Program-made: the position numbers and the translations under genes | Shown: in pieces, positions 10,565 through 22,581 of the stretch | Layout: each line of letters begins with the position of its first letter | Numbering within the stretch: the stretch's first letter is position 1 | The notes under the pieces: model-generated | What the model saw: the letters and a program-made list of their open reading frames with translations, nothing else | Databases searched by the model: none | Told to the model about the DNA's origin: nothing | NCBI GenBank assembly: GCA_951394405.1 | Contig: OX596340.1 | Coordinates: forward strand, 3,038,001 to 3,102,000 | DNA: 64,000 bases | Reading direction: 5' to 3' | Origin: Coprinellus micaceus | Lineage: Eukaryota; Basidiomycota; Agaricomycetes; Agaricales; Psathyrellaceae

Positions 10565-11139
10565 ACTGAGTCCTTTCAGGAACGGGATCTTCAAATGCTA
10601 CTGCGGGTTGTCTGGACTTATATGTGCTTATGGAAGGCCCGCCCACCGAAGATCGAAGAAGTCCCAGGCAAAACCACTTAACCCAAGAATTTGGCTCCTG
10701 TGTTGGCGTGTACGCGGGATAGCACAAGGTGGTCACCTATATATAGGTCGAAGGGAAGGTGGGCGACCCAGCCTAGGCGATTGGAAGAACCTCTGTCCCA
10801 TTTACTACGGTACATTCCCGTTGAATGCGCGAAAACCATTTAGCCACCTTCGAGCCAATGGGAAACGGAAGACGTACTTTACGATAGAAGAATCAGCATC
10901 TGCTCCACCATACCGCTTCTTCGTTGTCCCATCGCTATTGGAAGAAACGGACGGGGTAATAGAGATCGCTGCACTGTGAAGCGGTAGCGATGGAAGCCGG
11001 TCCGATGAAAGTTTTTATTGTTCATAGAATTGGTAGCGACAGGGGAGCTATCCACGAGCACCCCTGGCATCGAGATATTAGAGTTTAGCAGTGTGTGTGT
11101 GTGCGCTCCATGACGTTCGTATCAATTAAGCGCCCAAGA
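10565..11139. other. Promoter side of DUF1996 gene and unassigned DNA
   Basis: No gene supported. A TATA-like CTATATATAGG at 10737-10747, the same when read toward the gene, lies about 175 bases before the DUF1996 start and is a plausible core promoter. A short TG run (GTGTGTGTGTG) occurs at about 11,092-11,102. Confidence 0.4.
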
Positions 11140-11646
11140 TAGGGGCATGACGACGACGGCATCAAGCGTACTGGCAGCAGTTGGCTTGCTATTTCCCTCC
11201 CTTTGACCACCGTGTACGAGTTCACCCCCGTCGTCTCGAAGGCGTTCATTTGGCCTCATTCATGAAACGCTCCCGTGGGCACAGCGCGGCTCGGACTTTT
11301 CCGAGTCCTCCGCCGAGGAGTCCCCATCATGCACCCCTCGTTTACGCTGGGGTCGACGATCCATCTCTCGACGTACCGCATCGATCACACCAGCACTCCG
11401 CAGGGACGGCCGCCATCGGTGGCCCGCTCGGAGTTCATACCAGCATCCACACCCCAATTGCGCCTGTGCATAACGCTGATCGGACACCGGCTTTTACGGC
11501 TGTGTATATGAATGGCAGAGTTCCGCTACCTGCTACTTCGATGTTGTGAACTGCCCGTTTTATCGCTCGAGTTTATTGAACATCCCTCCCTTGAACCCAG
11601 CTCGTACCCAGGCTGAGCTTCGACAACTCGTGGCTTGGCGGCCACA
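11140..11646. repeat. Right arm of ~0.5-kb inverted repeat
   Basis: Reverse complement of the 5850-6330 region. It carries an inverted fragment of the membrane-segment block of the SH3 gene (plus-strand ATGACGACGACGGCATC near 11,147, compare the CATGACGACATCC-type sequence in the other spacers read on the minus strand) and then an inverted copy of the NACHT 3' flank. Its presence in opposite orientation shows that the DUF1996 interval entered, or was rearranged, together with duplicated array DNA. Confidence 0.75.
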
Positions 11647-11667
11647 AGAATTGGCAGAGTTAGTAGG

Positions 11668-11770
11668 GTCTAAGCGCTAGATGCCGGGCTATTCAAACCC
11701 CGACCAATACAGCGGCCCCCAATCATCGAACGCCCTCACTCTCACTTCATCCACGGAGCCATTGCATGCA
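11668..11770. repeat. Direct repeat, copy 2
   Basis: Same orientation as 7283-7400, with landmarks GGTCTAAGCGCTAGATGCCG, ATTCAAACCCCGACCAATA and CACTTCATCCACGGAGCC. It follows the right inverted-repeat arm directly. Confidence 0.65.
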
Positions 11771-13035
11771 AAATTGGCTTGATACGTCCCGCCAGTTCCT
11801 CGCAATTGCCTAAGGCAAGCTGATTGCCTTACTTGGTGCCAGCACAGCGAGCGACGACGAAGGGCGGACATCTTCGTGCCCTTGAATTTCGTGTGGGGCG
11901 GCGACTGCTTCGAGGGTGGTGGTTGTATCGTTGCTAAGGGTGAAAATGTGTTCAGCTCCAGAGCGCCGTCAAGGTGGGGAAGGTGACGTATTCACGAGCG
12001 CGTACGCTCGTCGTGCCCGGGTCCCAGTCAGTGCGGGCGTGTGTAGTGTGTACCCGACGAGGACAGCGGTAGAGAAGGACGTGAGGTGGTGCATGTTGAC
12101 GAGGCAGCACCTCCGGGATGATGAGGGTCAGGGTAGAGGCCACGGGACCAATCAGGAAACAGGGGGGGAGACGAAAGAGATATGAGTAGAGATCAGCAGG
12201 TATGTGCCGGGGTCGCGTGGGCATCCGAACGAGCGTGGACTCGGAGGAAGGATATAAGACCTAGGTTAGAATCGAGAAATAAGGAACACGGACGTAGGTG
12301 AGGAAGAGATGCAGGGAGGGTCCAGTGTATCTTTCGACCAGACCGCTTTATAAGCCGCAGAGTACGCCTTGAACCGAATATACAGATTTACGATACTCTA
12401 TTCCACCCTTTCAGTGCGATATGGATGCTTGAATAGGTATTCAGAGGTACTTGCGCTGTTGGCAAATGATATGGAGTGCGGAAAATCGAGTGAGTGAGTG
12501 AACATGGCGTTGAGGACTGTGGGCGCTTATTTCGCGACTTGAGTCTTTATCAACGAGTGATGAGATCTTTGGCGTGGGTTATAATGTCATCTCAACCTCT
12601 CACTGTAGCGCCGAGAATATGTGTCAGTGTTAAAACGTTGAAGGTTCAATACTCAATGTAAAATAGGAATTCCCGGCGCCCGTTGTGTAGCCCTTTGGTT
12701 CAACGTAGGCAGGTCTCGGACCTAATGGTTGATTCCCATCATACCTCACCACCTTCCACCCAGAATCGTGTGCTCGTTGAAGTTCAAAAGCGGCCAAACC
12801 TAGTTTGAGCAGCAGCGGAAAGGTAAGTGTGAGGGCGTTCGAACAGAATTCAAGGTAATAAGATCGTGCACTTGGGACTGGATCTTGTCCGTTGGCGTTT
12901 GTCCGATTAGATAGGACAAGGCTCTATTCTCCCTGATTTCTTAAGCCCGTAGGTATCACTAGATTCTATATTTCGCTTTCTATCCCCCTCTCTAAGCCTT
13001 GAAGAGCTCCGAGTCGGGTGGCCGCAGTCACAGTA
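11771..13035. other. Spacer before NACHT copy 4
   Basis: No open gene. About 11,840-12,230 aligns with the unidentified minus-strand gene relic seen in other spacers (landmark ACAGCGAGCGACGACGAAGG, also near 19,410, 24,970 and in weaker form 31,790). About 12,710-12,830 aligns with 41,690-41,830, upstream of copy 8, another type A gene, so the distal promoter DNA is shared between type A genes. Confidence 0.45.
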
Positions 13036-13080
13036 GTGGGCACAGCATACACATGTACAAACAAGTCGCACTAAGCGCCT
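13036..13080 (+). promoter_or_regulatory. Conserved promoter block of NACHT copy 4
   Basis: GGGCACAGCATACAC, TACAAACAAGTCGCAC and TAAGCGCC in order; ends 93 bases before the ATG. Lacks the TGCAA piece present between CAC and TAAGCG in type B promoters. Confidence 0.5.
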
Positions 13081-13172
13081 TGTGAATTTGGAAATCATCT
13101 CTTTTGCTTCCTACCGCCACCACCGCTGAAGCCCCGCCTTTCCTCTGCTCTTTAATTCAGCTCAAGCTCAAA

Positions 13173-15313
13173 ATGGACTCGGAAGGACAGCATCCTAGAG
13201 CACAATCCATCGTCGCAAGACACGCTTATGTTCAAAACGTCGCTGGCGGATACTACAACCACAGTCACAATTGTACGACAAACGTCAAGAACATACAGGT
13301 CTCTAAGTCTAGTCAGCATGAGATGGAAGGTACGTGAAACTTCTACTATTTACCCTCGCCTCAGGCAAGGCCAATCAACTGATACCTTCCCCCTCGCAGC
13401 GTTGCTCAAACACGTGGCGCACGGCGCCCTTCACGATTCTGCGGAACGGGGCCCCGACGCACCGAAGTGTCATCCAGAGACGAGGACTGCGGTTCAGAAG
13501 GACATCATGAGCTGGATCGAACATGGTGAGCAGGACGACACACCGAAGAGGGTCCTGTGGCTCTCGGGCCCGGCTGGATCAGGCAAGACAGCGATTGCGG
13601 GAACGATTGCAGATGAATGCTACAAGAAGGGCTTGCTTGCTGCCAGCTTCTTCTTTTCGGCGTTCGCCGGGTCTCTAAACCGGCGTTTAAGCAAGAACGT
13701 CGTGTCGACGTTACTGTACAGCCTTCTACAACACAGATCGATTGTTGGGTTGAAGGAGGAAGTCCTCGCCGCCATCGAAGGTGACCCAATCGTATTCAAA
13801 AGGCACCTGGATCAACAGCTCGATAAACTCATCCTAGAGCCACTTCGTAAGGTAGTAGGACGCTCGGATCATCGGTACTGGCCCACGGTTATCATTGTTG
13901 ACGGCTTGGATGAATGCCAGGGCGGGAGCGAGTTGGATGTAGGGGATCCAGTGTCGAGCACCAGGGCTCAGAAGGAGGTCCTCTCCGTTTTATCGCGCGC
14001 TTGTTCAGACCCCGTCTTCCCCTTCCGCATCGTCATTGCCTCCCGACCTGAACCCACGTGCACCATCCGAGACTTCCTTTCCAATCCCCCGACCCTTGTC
14101 CTCAGCCTCTTCCTAGACGATAAGTACGACCCGGATTCCGACATTCGACTTTTCCTCGAGGCCATGTTTAGCAATATCCGCCGCCAGCTCAACCTACCGT
14201 CAACCTGGGCTTCCAAGGGTGTTGTTGACCTCCTGGTGAAGCAGGTGTCAGGCCAGTTTATCTACGCAGCGACAGTAATTCGATTCCTGGACAATCCCCG
14301 CCTAGGGCCACCTCAAAAGCAACTGAGTCGGCTCCTGGAGTGGCGCTGCTTCGATGACTCAAAGCCCTTCGCACCGCTCGATATGTTGTACAGCCGCATT
14401 TTGCACACCAGCCCAGATCCTTTACTGGCGGTGACATGGCTTGGCCTCATCGATCGTCACCTGCCTCCCGATCTCGAAGTTACCGGAGGCCAAGGCTTGT
14501 CCCCTTATATCAAAACCCTACTTGAGTCTTATCCAGGCCAGACGGAGTATCTTCTTGGTAGTCTCACGTCGCTGGTCAGGCTGACGGATGAAAACGGCCG
14601 CCCTCACTTTTATTTCTACCACAAGTCACTACTCGACTTCCTCCAGGACCCGTTCCGAAGCTCTGAACTTCACGTCAACAATAGTGGTGTTCATCATTTC
14701 ACTATGGATCGATACTATCAGATCCTACAGAGTGCGTCTTGCCTTTCCTTTTTAATCTTACTTCACACACTTATGCCAATACAGATAGAGGACCTCTATC
14801 CAATGTCGGCCCTTCAACAAACCCCCCATCTCGAGATTTCCTCGAGAAGTTCTGCAGCCGGTTAAATTACTATCTTGATTCACGCCCCAGGTACACCTTG
14901 GGGGATGTCGAGTGGTATCTAGCCAACCATTGTAAACCCAATTCGGCTAGCGAAATTCCCCGGATGTTTGCTAGAATCCACTGGCAAGTAAGTGACAACA
15001 GCTCTTTCCTTTCCGCGAAGCACAAGCACTGATAAATATTGCCTTTCAGTGCAAATGGTACCACTGCGTTCCTGCTTGTGGTATCTGGAGGAAAGGTATC
15101 TTGCAGTACTGCAGGGAGCATGGCTGGCGTCTACCCACAACAAAGGAGGTGTTGCGGGACAGGTTCAAAAAATACGATTTCAATTTGGGTTGGCGACACG
15201 AGTTTCCTCTACGGGCCCCAGTCGTTGAATCTGAATCCCCATTGGCCTCCATTTACGCTGGCAGCTACCAAAGTTCGGGTGGGATACGAGGGACGGAACA
15301 TCGACGAACTTGA
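13173..15313 (+). CDS. NACHT-domain STAND NTPase, copy 4 (type A first exon)
   Basis: Four exons: 13173-13329, 13400-14731, 14785-14987, 15050-15313; 651 residues. Type A leader (MDSEGQHPRAQSIVARH, NVAGGYYNHSHNCTTNVKN) is followed by the ALHDSAERGPDAPKCHPETR region (about residues 60-80), Walker A GPAGSGKT (109-116), Walker B with D220 in VDGLDEC, ASRPEP at about 267, FYHKSLLDFL (458-467), RPRYTLGDVEWYLA in exon 3, and the exon 4 pattern C565, C570, C574, C585, H588. The Gly-Lys-Thr loop and acidic pair needed for nucleotide binding and hydrolysis are intact. The post-Walker-A segment is RRLSKN class, like type B copies 6, 7 and 9, while the C-terminal half (SYPGQTEYLL, TDENGRP) is closest to copy 3: a mosaic. 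Its length-variable segment before the SYPGQTE block is the longest of the family. Confidence 0.92.
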
Positions 15314-18300
15314 GTGACAAAACAGGCCGTTCACACATGTTGAAGTAGCAAGTAGCGGAAAACTGTCGTTTACATATCCAGACTATCAGTAGATCCCGCA
15401 TTCGTAAAGATGTATAGGTGCAACAGAGATCCCCGTGCACAGTACAGAGTAGTACTACAATACAGGACATCATATATCATACTCTGAATTCGATATCGTA
15501 CAAGGAAGCACACACAACCTAGTGAACGGGCATAAATCAAAGGGGCGTTCGAGAAAGCAAAGGGCGGTAAGTAGTATGATAATGGAGGGTAGTAGAATGA
15601 AGTGAATCTGGAGACGAATTGAAGGGGTGAAAGGTACTTACGTGAAGCAGGAATACGAATCGTGAAGGAAAGCATCAAGGTTAGTCGTTAGTCGAAACGA
15701 TTTTGTATTAATTTCGTCAGTTGGCCAGCCGTTTGTTCGTCCTCGTCTTTCTTTGTTAATTTTTGTCGTTCGTGGCCGGGTCGCTCAAGGATTTAGAACG
15801 CTCAAGTGATTCCGAAAGACAGGCCTCTGGGGCCCGGCGGGAGAAAGGCGCCGACAGAGTATTATATACTTGAATAAACAGAGGGGAGATGTGGCGGAGA
15901 TGGGAGAAGCGGTTAGAGGGTTAGAAGAGATGAATGAAAGAAGTGGATGGCGGATAAACGGATATCTGTATGAATGTGTGCTTGAAGAAATGGGGAGAAG
16001 GGGTGGCGGATGGAAGAGCGACGTAGACGGCGGGCTGAGGATTATGTTGCGCCCCGCCGCCGTCACATTCTCGAGGTGGCTCCCACCGTCGACAACGTAA
16101 AATTTGGTCTCGGCACAAGGAATAAGTGGGGGCCGTTGGACGTGGAACGTGAGTCCTATGTGTGATAGCTCCCCAGATATCGGGAAGAGAAGTGCTCATG
16201 GGTTGCATGCTCGAGCTGGTGCGCCGAGGGAAAGCGTGCGCTGTAGTCGTCCTGAGCAAATCCGTGGAGAGGATTGGTTGGGGGGCCTTAGTTACGATAA
16301 GAGGGAGGTCATTTAGCGAGAGCCTGCACTCGATGGCCCTTTGAGTTGAGTGAGAGTGAGAAAGGAGTTCCGCGTTGCGTTAGGCGCCGAAGCTCAACAA
16401 GCGGAGTTAGAAATGGGCGGCGTCTAAAGGTTTACCCCTAACCTCGATGTTCTTCCTTTCACTCATTACACTCTCCTCGTCCACCCACTCTCGAGCCCTC
16501 CGCAAACGCAGAACAAAGGCCTCTTCAGTTCTCAACAGCCCTCCGCACCCGGCACACCACCAGCCATGGTCAACCCGCCATCTCCCTCCCACCACGGACC
16601 TCCTCCTCGCGGCCCAATCATCCTTCCTTCTGTGTGTTCTCTGCGTCGTCCAACTGCTACCACACTCCGGCATACACACCACCTCGCATGAAATACGTCA
16701 CACTTCCCCTCGTACATCTTTGAAGCGCACTCTGCCCAACCTAGCGACGCCATCGACCCAAACACGGTCGCTTCGACATACCGCGCTGGTGAACGACCTC
16801 TTGTGCCCAAAGCGGCCTTATCGGGGCCTCCTTGCGCATTTAATTACGGCGAATACGGAGGTGAGGGCGTAGTGCTACCCACATGCTTGGTAAGTCGTCC
16901 AAACGAGCCTCAGGTGACTCGCCGGGCGCCCTGCTCACTTGCTTCCAGGATGACGGTCCTTCACCTACATCCCCCCACTCCGTCCTCTTCCTCTAATTCC
17001 CAGGGACCATACCCCTCTCTTCCATTCTCCGAGGACCATACCTCACCCAGCCTCGCCCTTCCTTCCACTCTTCTCCCGCCACATGGCTTCTGCCTTCCCG
17101 AGGTCTTCCTACGCACCGATTTTCAGGAGGAAACATGGCGTCGACACGACAAGTCACAGTGTACATTGGTGGGCCTTGGCGGCAATTCAATGGCTTGGGC
17201 GGATCGACTTCTAGCACGCGAAGACGTGAAACATGTATGCGAGATCAGTACGGATGAACACCTACCGAATCAGAACGAAGGCTTACCTTGCATAGGTGTC
17301 CATACACCCCCACATCCGTAGTGCCGCCCCCTCTCCCTCTCCCCCTCGCTTGCCGTCATCCTGCCAAGCAAATCTTCCTCCTCGGGGCACCCCTATACGG
17401 CGTACTACACGAACGGCCGTCCTCCAATCGACGTTCGAAGTTCGAACCCATCTTGAGCCAGTGGGACTTGCTCTCGCTTGACCGGACCTGTTCGAAGGTT
17501 ACGGGGAAGGCCCTTGGTCAACCTGTCGACCAGTGTATTCGGCCTCCACGTCGCGCTAGCCTAGGACGACTGAGACATCGGAGAAGAGCTTGGACATGGT
17601 GAGTTGGGTCGAGGTGTCAGACGTCGAAGTCGAGGTCGAGGTGAGACTGAGAGATACAAGGCCAGTTAAATCTCGGCTCTATTGTATGTGGCCACGAGAA
17701 CGACATAAACTCATTCATATTTACACAGAAGGTGCTCACCCTACTCCGCCCACCTCACTCCTACGCCTCCTTTTGCTCCTTCCTCCCCTCGCCCCATCAC
17801 ACTTGCCCCTACCCCATTCACCGTGCCGACGCCCTAGATGGCATCCAGCCCTCCTGCGCTGTCACCGTGCGCCTCGTGGGCAAACCAGAATAACTCATGG
17901 CACCTCACATTACACTCGCCCTGTCCAACGGCGCCTAGAGGAAGGCGAAATGCCGGGGTTGTTGAAGAAGGCGAGGTCCATAGTGGGGGTGTGTTCGGTA
18001 GCGTGTGTGGGGGTCGGTGGGACGGTTTAGGCCGATGGGAGAAGATGGTAAGCATTCCATCCCGCGTTGCGTTTTTTGGCCAGTTGTACTCATATCTGTG
18101 CACATAAGTAGTACGTGCTATTCGTCACGCGCAGCGACAACGATCTTCGTTCTCGTCCTGTCGTCCTTTGAGCCCATGCCCTGCTCTGGTTCGTCATCTT
18201 CTCCTCCCTGTAGTTCTGGACACAGGGGTCGGGCGATGGTGAGGCAGTGAACGACGAATTGGTGGAATCGAGGATTGGATGCTGGGTGGGCTCGACTCTC

Positions 18301-19924
18301 GGTAAGTGCCTCGTGTGGATACTCAGGTGAGTACGGTCGTTTAACCGTGGAATAAGGCCGAGAAACTTAAGTTGTCTATTCCAGCTTAGCCAACTCGATT
18401 TGTACGCATCGTTGAGAGCCCTTCACCTCATTGTCGACTAGGAGCACACTTGGCGACGCCGCACGCTGCACGTTCGCTTCCGAATCTCATTGTGCGGAGT
18501 TGTGGCGCCATTGGAGGGTGGACGTCGGGTTCTAAGACGTGTATATGCATTAGTCTCAAGAGCACCGCTGGTGAGAGAAGGACTACCGCCATAGCGCCGA
18601 ACGTGCAGCGACCTTGCCCTTGCTAGTAGGACATGTCTGACTAGACAGTTGGAGGACCGGTTGAGGAGCGGACCCCGGATTATTCTTGCGTGGGTTTATG
18701 GAATTCGAGGGGCGGCTTGGAACTAGGTTGTGGTATCGAGTCTCACGTGCACTCCCTCACGAGGGGTTTGAAGAGGGCGTTTCTTGAGCGTTAGAGGCGA
18801 CAGTGTGGGGTCGTTGTGAGGACTACCCCGGGCGATACACGATTAAGACGGTGGAGGTATGGCGTGGCGATGGCGTGTGGGTCCAGGCTAGAGATGATGG
18901 GAGAAGATCTATGGTAAGCCATATCATTTTGCGTAACCTATTCCGCGTATTGTACTGACCTCTGTGCATATAGGCTACGTGCCCTAAAACGACGCTGATG
19001 AAGAATACAAGGCAGAGCCTTCTCCCTCGTATTCGTTCTCCTCGCCCTGGGTGGAGTTGACTCCGACCACCTCGTTCTGGGTGGTGTCGCGCCAATGGAC
19101 GGCGAGCGAGGGGGGGCTACCGAATGAGGTGGCGAGTTAGATTAGTGCGAAGTGACGCCTTTGGACGGATAGGTGAGTACGACCGCTCGCTACAACGAAA
19201 CGAGAGAACTTACTTTATCCATTCTAGCTTAGAAAGTGTCATTCAACACCTCGTTCCGCGTCCTCTTGCTGACCCGAGCGGGCGATGGGATGGGATCGTT
19301 CAGGACGACGTTTCCCTTGTATCTGTCTACACGGAACGGAAGATGAGCAGATCCTCCTCGCCCTGCGCAGCGAGCTGAGCGGATGGACATGCCACTTACC
19401 TGGCGCCCAACGCAGCGAGCGACGACGGAATGTGTGAACACTTGAAACTCGGTGTGGGTACTCGTGCCGGGTTGCGATTGCTTCGAGAGGGTGGTGCTTT
19501 GGGTAGTTGTTGAGGGTGTCTACGCCTCCCGGATCTGTAGAGCTTTTCCGAGGAGAGGAACGTATTCGCGAGAGCGTATGCTCATTGTGCTCGCGAGCGG
19601 CACGTGTGGGTGTATGGCTCCATGACGACAGCTAGTGCGGGTTTACCTCGCCGAGGAGACTGATAAAGGTGGGCGTACGCCGGTGACGTTGACAAGACAG
19701 TGTCAGCGCCTCCAAAACGATCGGGGGAATGACTTGGTGTATTTGGGGCTGCCAGGGCTTTTGGCGCACTAGATCTCGTGATGTTAAGTGTTCGAATAAT
19801 TACACAGGTTCAGGAACGGGGTAAGATTATTGCTAACCGCTCCAGATAGTCAAACAAACACATTTCAGAACTATTCCTTTCACTGAGCATGAAGGGTCTG
19901 AACATCGTGCAGCACTGGGGCCGC
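15314..19924. other. Spacer 4/5, decayed co-duplicated genes
   Basis: Holds the NACHT 3' flank (to about 15,500), a worn minus-strand terminal exon of the SH3 gene near 15,790-15,830 (only NHL-SVLNP-stop is still readable) and a weak membrane-block remnant at 16,030-16,340. A segment at about 16,440-16,800 repeats at 46,200-46,530 (shared start TCGATGTTCTTCC, then TTCACTCA and ACACTCTCCTCGTCC). Later, about 18,040-18,130, 18,900-18,990 and 19,160-19,520 carry repeated blocks of an unidentified minus-strand gene, with HLPFRVDRYKGNVVLND readable at about 19,290-19,350. None of these has an uninterrupted multi-exon frame. Confidence 0.45.
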
Positions 19925-19962
19925 GACGCCCACATGAACAAACAAGCGGCAATAAGCGCCCA
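19925..19962 (+). promoter_or_regulatory. Conserved promoter block of NACHT copy 5
   Basis: CGACGCCCACATGAACAAAC then AAGCGGCAATAAGCGCCC; ends 86 bases before the ATG at 20048. Confidence 0.5.
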
Positions 19963-20047
19963 GGGGCAATCGTCTGTTTTGCTCCTTACCCCCACAACCG
20001 CTGAACATTCATCTACCCACTGCTCCACCACCCGACTCGAAATCAAC

Positions 20048-22175
20048 ATGGATTCGGATGGGAAGCACCCTATGCCACCATCCATCGTCGCAAAGAATGC
20101 CCATGTTCGAAACATCGCCGGAGGATACAACGATCACAGTTACAATAATACAACGAACGTCAAGAACAGTTATATCTCAAACTCTGGTTGGCATGAGATG
20201 GAAGGTGTGTCTGAGTTATACCTTGTCCTCAAGCGGGGACGAACGACTCAACCATTCTCCTTCCTTACAGCTCTCCTGAAACATGTGGCGCATGGCGCCC
20301 TGCACGACTCCGCGGAACGTGGGCCCGACTCCCCCAAGTGTTATCCAGAAACTCGGACCGCGGTGCAGAAGGATATTATGAGCTGGATCGGACACGGCGA
20401 GCAAGACGACGCACCGAAGAGGATCCTGTGGCTATCAGGCCCGGCTGGGTCAGGCAAGACGGCCATCGCTGGGACAATTGGGGATGAGTGCTATAGGAAG
20501 GGCATGCTTGCCGCGAGCTTCTTCTTCTCAGCCTTCGCCGGGTCTCTGAATCGGCGGTTGAAGAAGTCACTCATACCCACACTCATATACAGGCTTATCC
20601 AGCACGAATCGATCGTCGGTTTCAGGGAAGAAGTCCTTGGTGTGATCGAACGCGACCCGATGGTGTTCGAGCGGCATCTCAACCAGCAGCTTGAGGAGCT
20701 TGTGTTGAAACCGCTTCGTAAGGTTGCAAGACGCTCAAACCTTCGGGACTGGCCCGCAATGATTCTCATCGATGGGTTGGACGAATGCCAAGGGGATAGT
20801 GAGCCAGATGCCAACGCTCAGAAGGAGATCCTCTCCACCCTCTTCCGGGCGTGCGTAGACCCTGCTTTCCCGTTCCGCATCATCATCGCCAGCCGACCGG
20901 AGCCCGCCATTCGACACTTCTTCTTCGATTCCCCGAGCCCCGTCCTCAACATTTTCCTTGATAACAAGTACGAGCCAGATGCTGATATTCGGCTCTTCCT
21001 CGAGGCTATGTTCCGCAATATTCGCCGCCGGTTCAATCTCCCATCAACATGGGCACCCAAGGATGTAGTTGACCTCCTTGTCAAGGAGGCTTCCGGCCAG
21101 TTCATTTATGCAGCAACGGTAGTTCGATTTATCGACAACCCAGGCCTCGGGTCACCCCAACAGCAGCTGGTCAGGCTCCTGGAGTGGCGCCATCTCGAGG
21201 ATTCAAAGCCCTTTGCCCCTCTTGACACGCTGTACAGCCGTATTTTGCATGCCAGCCCAGAACCACTATTGGCGGTGAAATGGCTCGAAGCGGTCCGTGA
21301 AGATCGATACCTCGGCGGTTCCTTCAACAAAAGCATACTCGAGTCGTACTCAGGAGAGTTAGAACATGTGTTGGGCAGCTTGACATCATTAGTCAGCCTA
21401 CCGGACGAACGAGGGGAGCTTGGGGACCCCGAGTTCCGCTTCTACCACAAGTCACTCCTCGACTTCCTCCACGATCCACGCCGGAGCTCTGAGCTTCACG
21501 TAAACTGGGAGAGTCTCTTCTACTTTTTGCAGGACCGGTATCATCAGGTCTTCCAAAGTGTGTATTGCTCCCCCTTTTAAGTCCCGCCCATGCACTGATA
21601 CCCATGCAGATAGAGGACCTCAATTCAATGCCGATCCTTCGAGAAACCCCCCGTCTCGACCTTTTCTCGAGACGTTCTGCAAAGCGCTCGGGTTCTATAT
21701 TAATCCGCATCGCAGGTACACTCCTGGGGACGTGGAGTGGTGGATCACTAATCTCCGTGAATCTGATGGGAGGGTGAAAATCCCCCTGATGTTTGCTAAA
21801 ATCCATGCGCAAGTCAGTGACCACAATTCCTTTCCACTTGCTTTCCACCGGACACAACCACTGATCGACATTGCCTTTCAGTGCAAATGGTACCACTGCC
21901 TGCCTGCTTGTGGTGTCTGGAGGACGTGTATACTACAATACTGCAGGGAGTACGGCTGGCGTGTACCGACGGCAAACGAGATGTTGCGGGACAAGTTCAA
22001 GAAAATCCCGTTCCGTTCCGAGTCGTCACAGCACTTTCCTTTACGTGCCCTGGTTGAACCCCGACCCAATTCATCCGAGTATGTTTACGACATTCAAACC
22101 GTTCTTGATGCTCAGGGTATGAGGGATGGAACAGACTCGGGCATAAAAATGGGGGATTCACAAAGGTCATTGTAG
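20048..22175 (+). CDS. NACHT-domain STAND NTPase, copy 5 (type A first exon)
   Basis: Exons 20048-20204, 20271-21557, 21610-21812, 21882-22175; 646 residues. Leader MDSDGKHPMPPSIVAK with HVRNIAGGYNDHSYNN; then ALHDSAERGPDSPKCYPETR, Walker A GPAGSGKT, Walker B MILIDGLDECQG, IASRPEP, FYHKSLLDFL, RRYTPGDVEWWITNL and CKWYHCLPACGVWRTCILQYC. The linker after Walker B is about nine residues shorter than in copy 4. Introns 1 (66 bases) and 3 (69 bases) are multiples of three without stops, so retained-intron forms would stay in frame; in the other intact copies I did not see this for both introns. The start at 20048 is preferred over an in-frame upstream ATG at 19889 because it aligns with the type A exon of copies 4 and 8, and the upstream part is the promoter block. 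Confidence 0.9.
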
Positions 22176-22581
22176 CAGTAGCAGAAAGTTGCCATTTACA
22201 TACACACAGCATTAGTAGATCTCGCATGTACAGGCAAAGCAGAGAGCTTCGTGTAAAGTACAGGGTAGTACAACGGCACAGGACATTATAAAGGTATAGG
22301 TCTGAATTTCTGATATCGTACATGGAGGAAGCGAACGGGAACCCACTGAGCAAGTAATGACCAACTTCTAGGAAGCAAAGGGTGATACACAGCATGATAA
22401 AGGAGGGTAAGATGGAGTCAATATGAGAATCAATCGAAGGGGACAGAAGTGGAGCGGGGATCCGAGTCGTGAAAGGAATGTTTAAGTTGGTCGTTAGTCT
22501 AGACGATTTTGTATCCATTTTGTCAGGTTCGTCATCGCCGCAGCCGTTCTTTGTTCATTTTGTTATTCATAGCGGGATCAC

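Noticed and set aside
16447..17321. Long Ser/Pro/Thr-rich plus-strand frames
   Set aside because: The homologous stretch at 46,200-47,300 keeps the DNA similarity but not the same frame, so there is no sign of protein selection.
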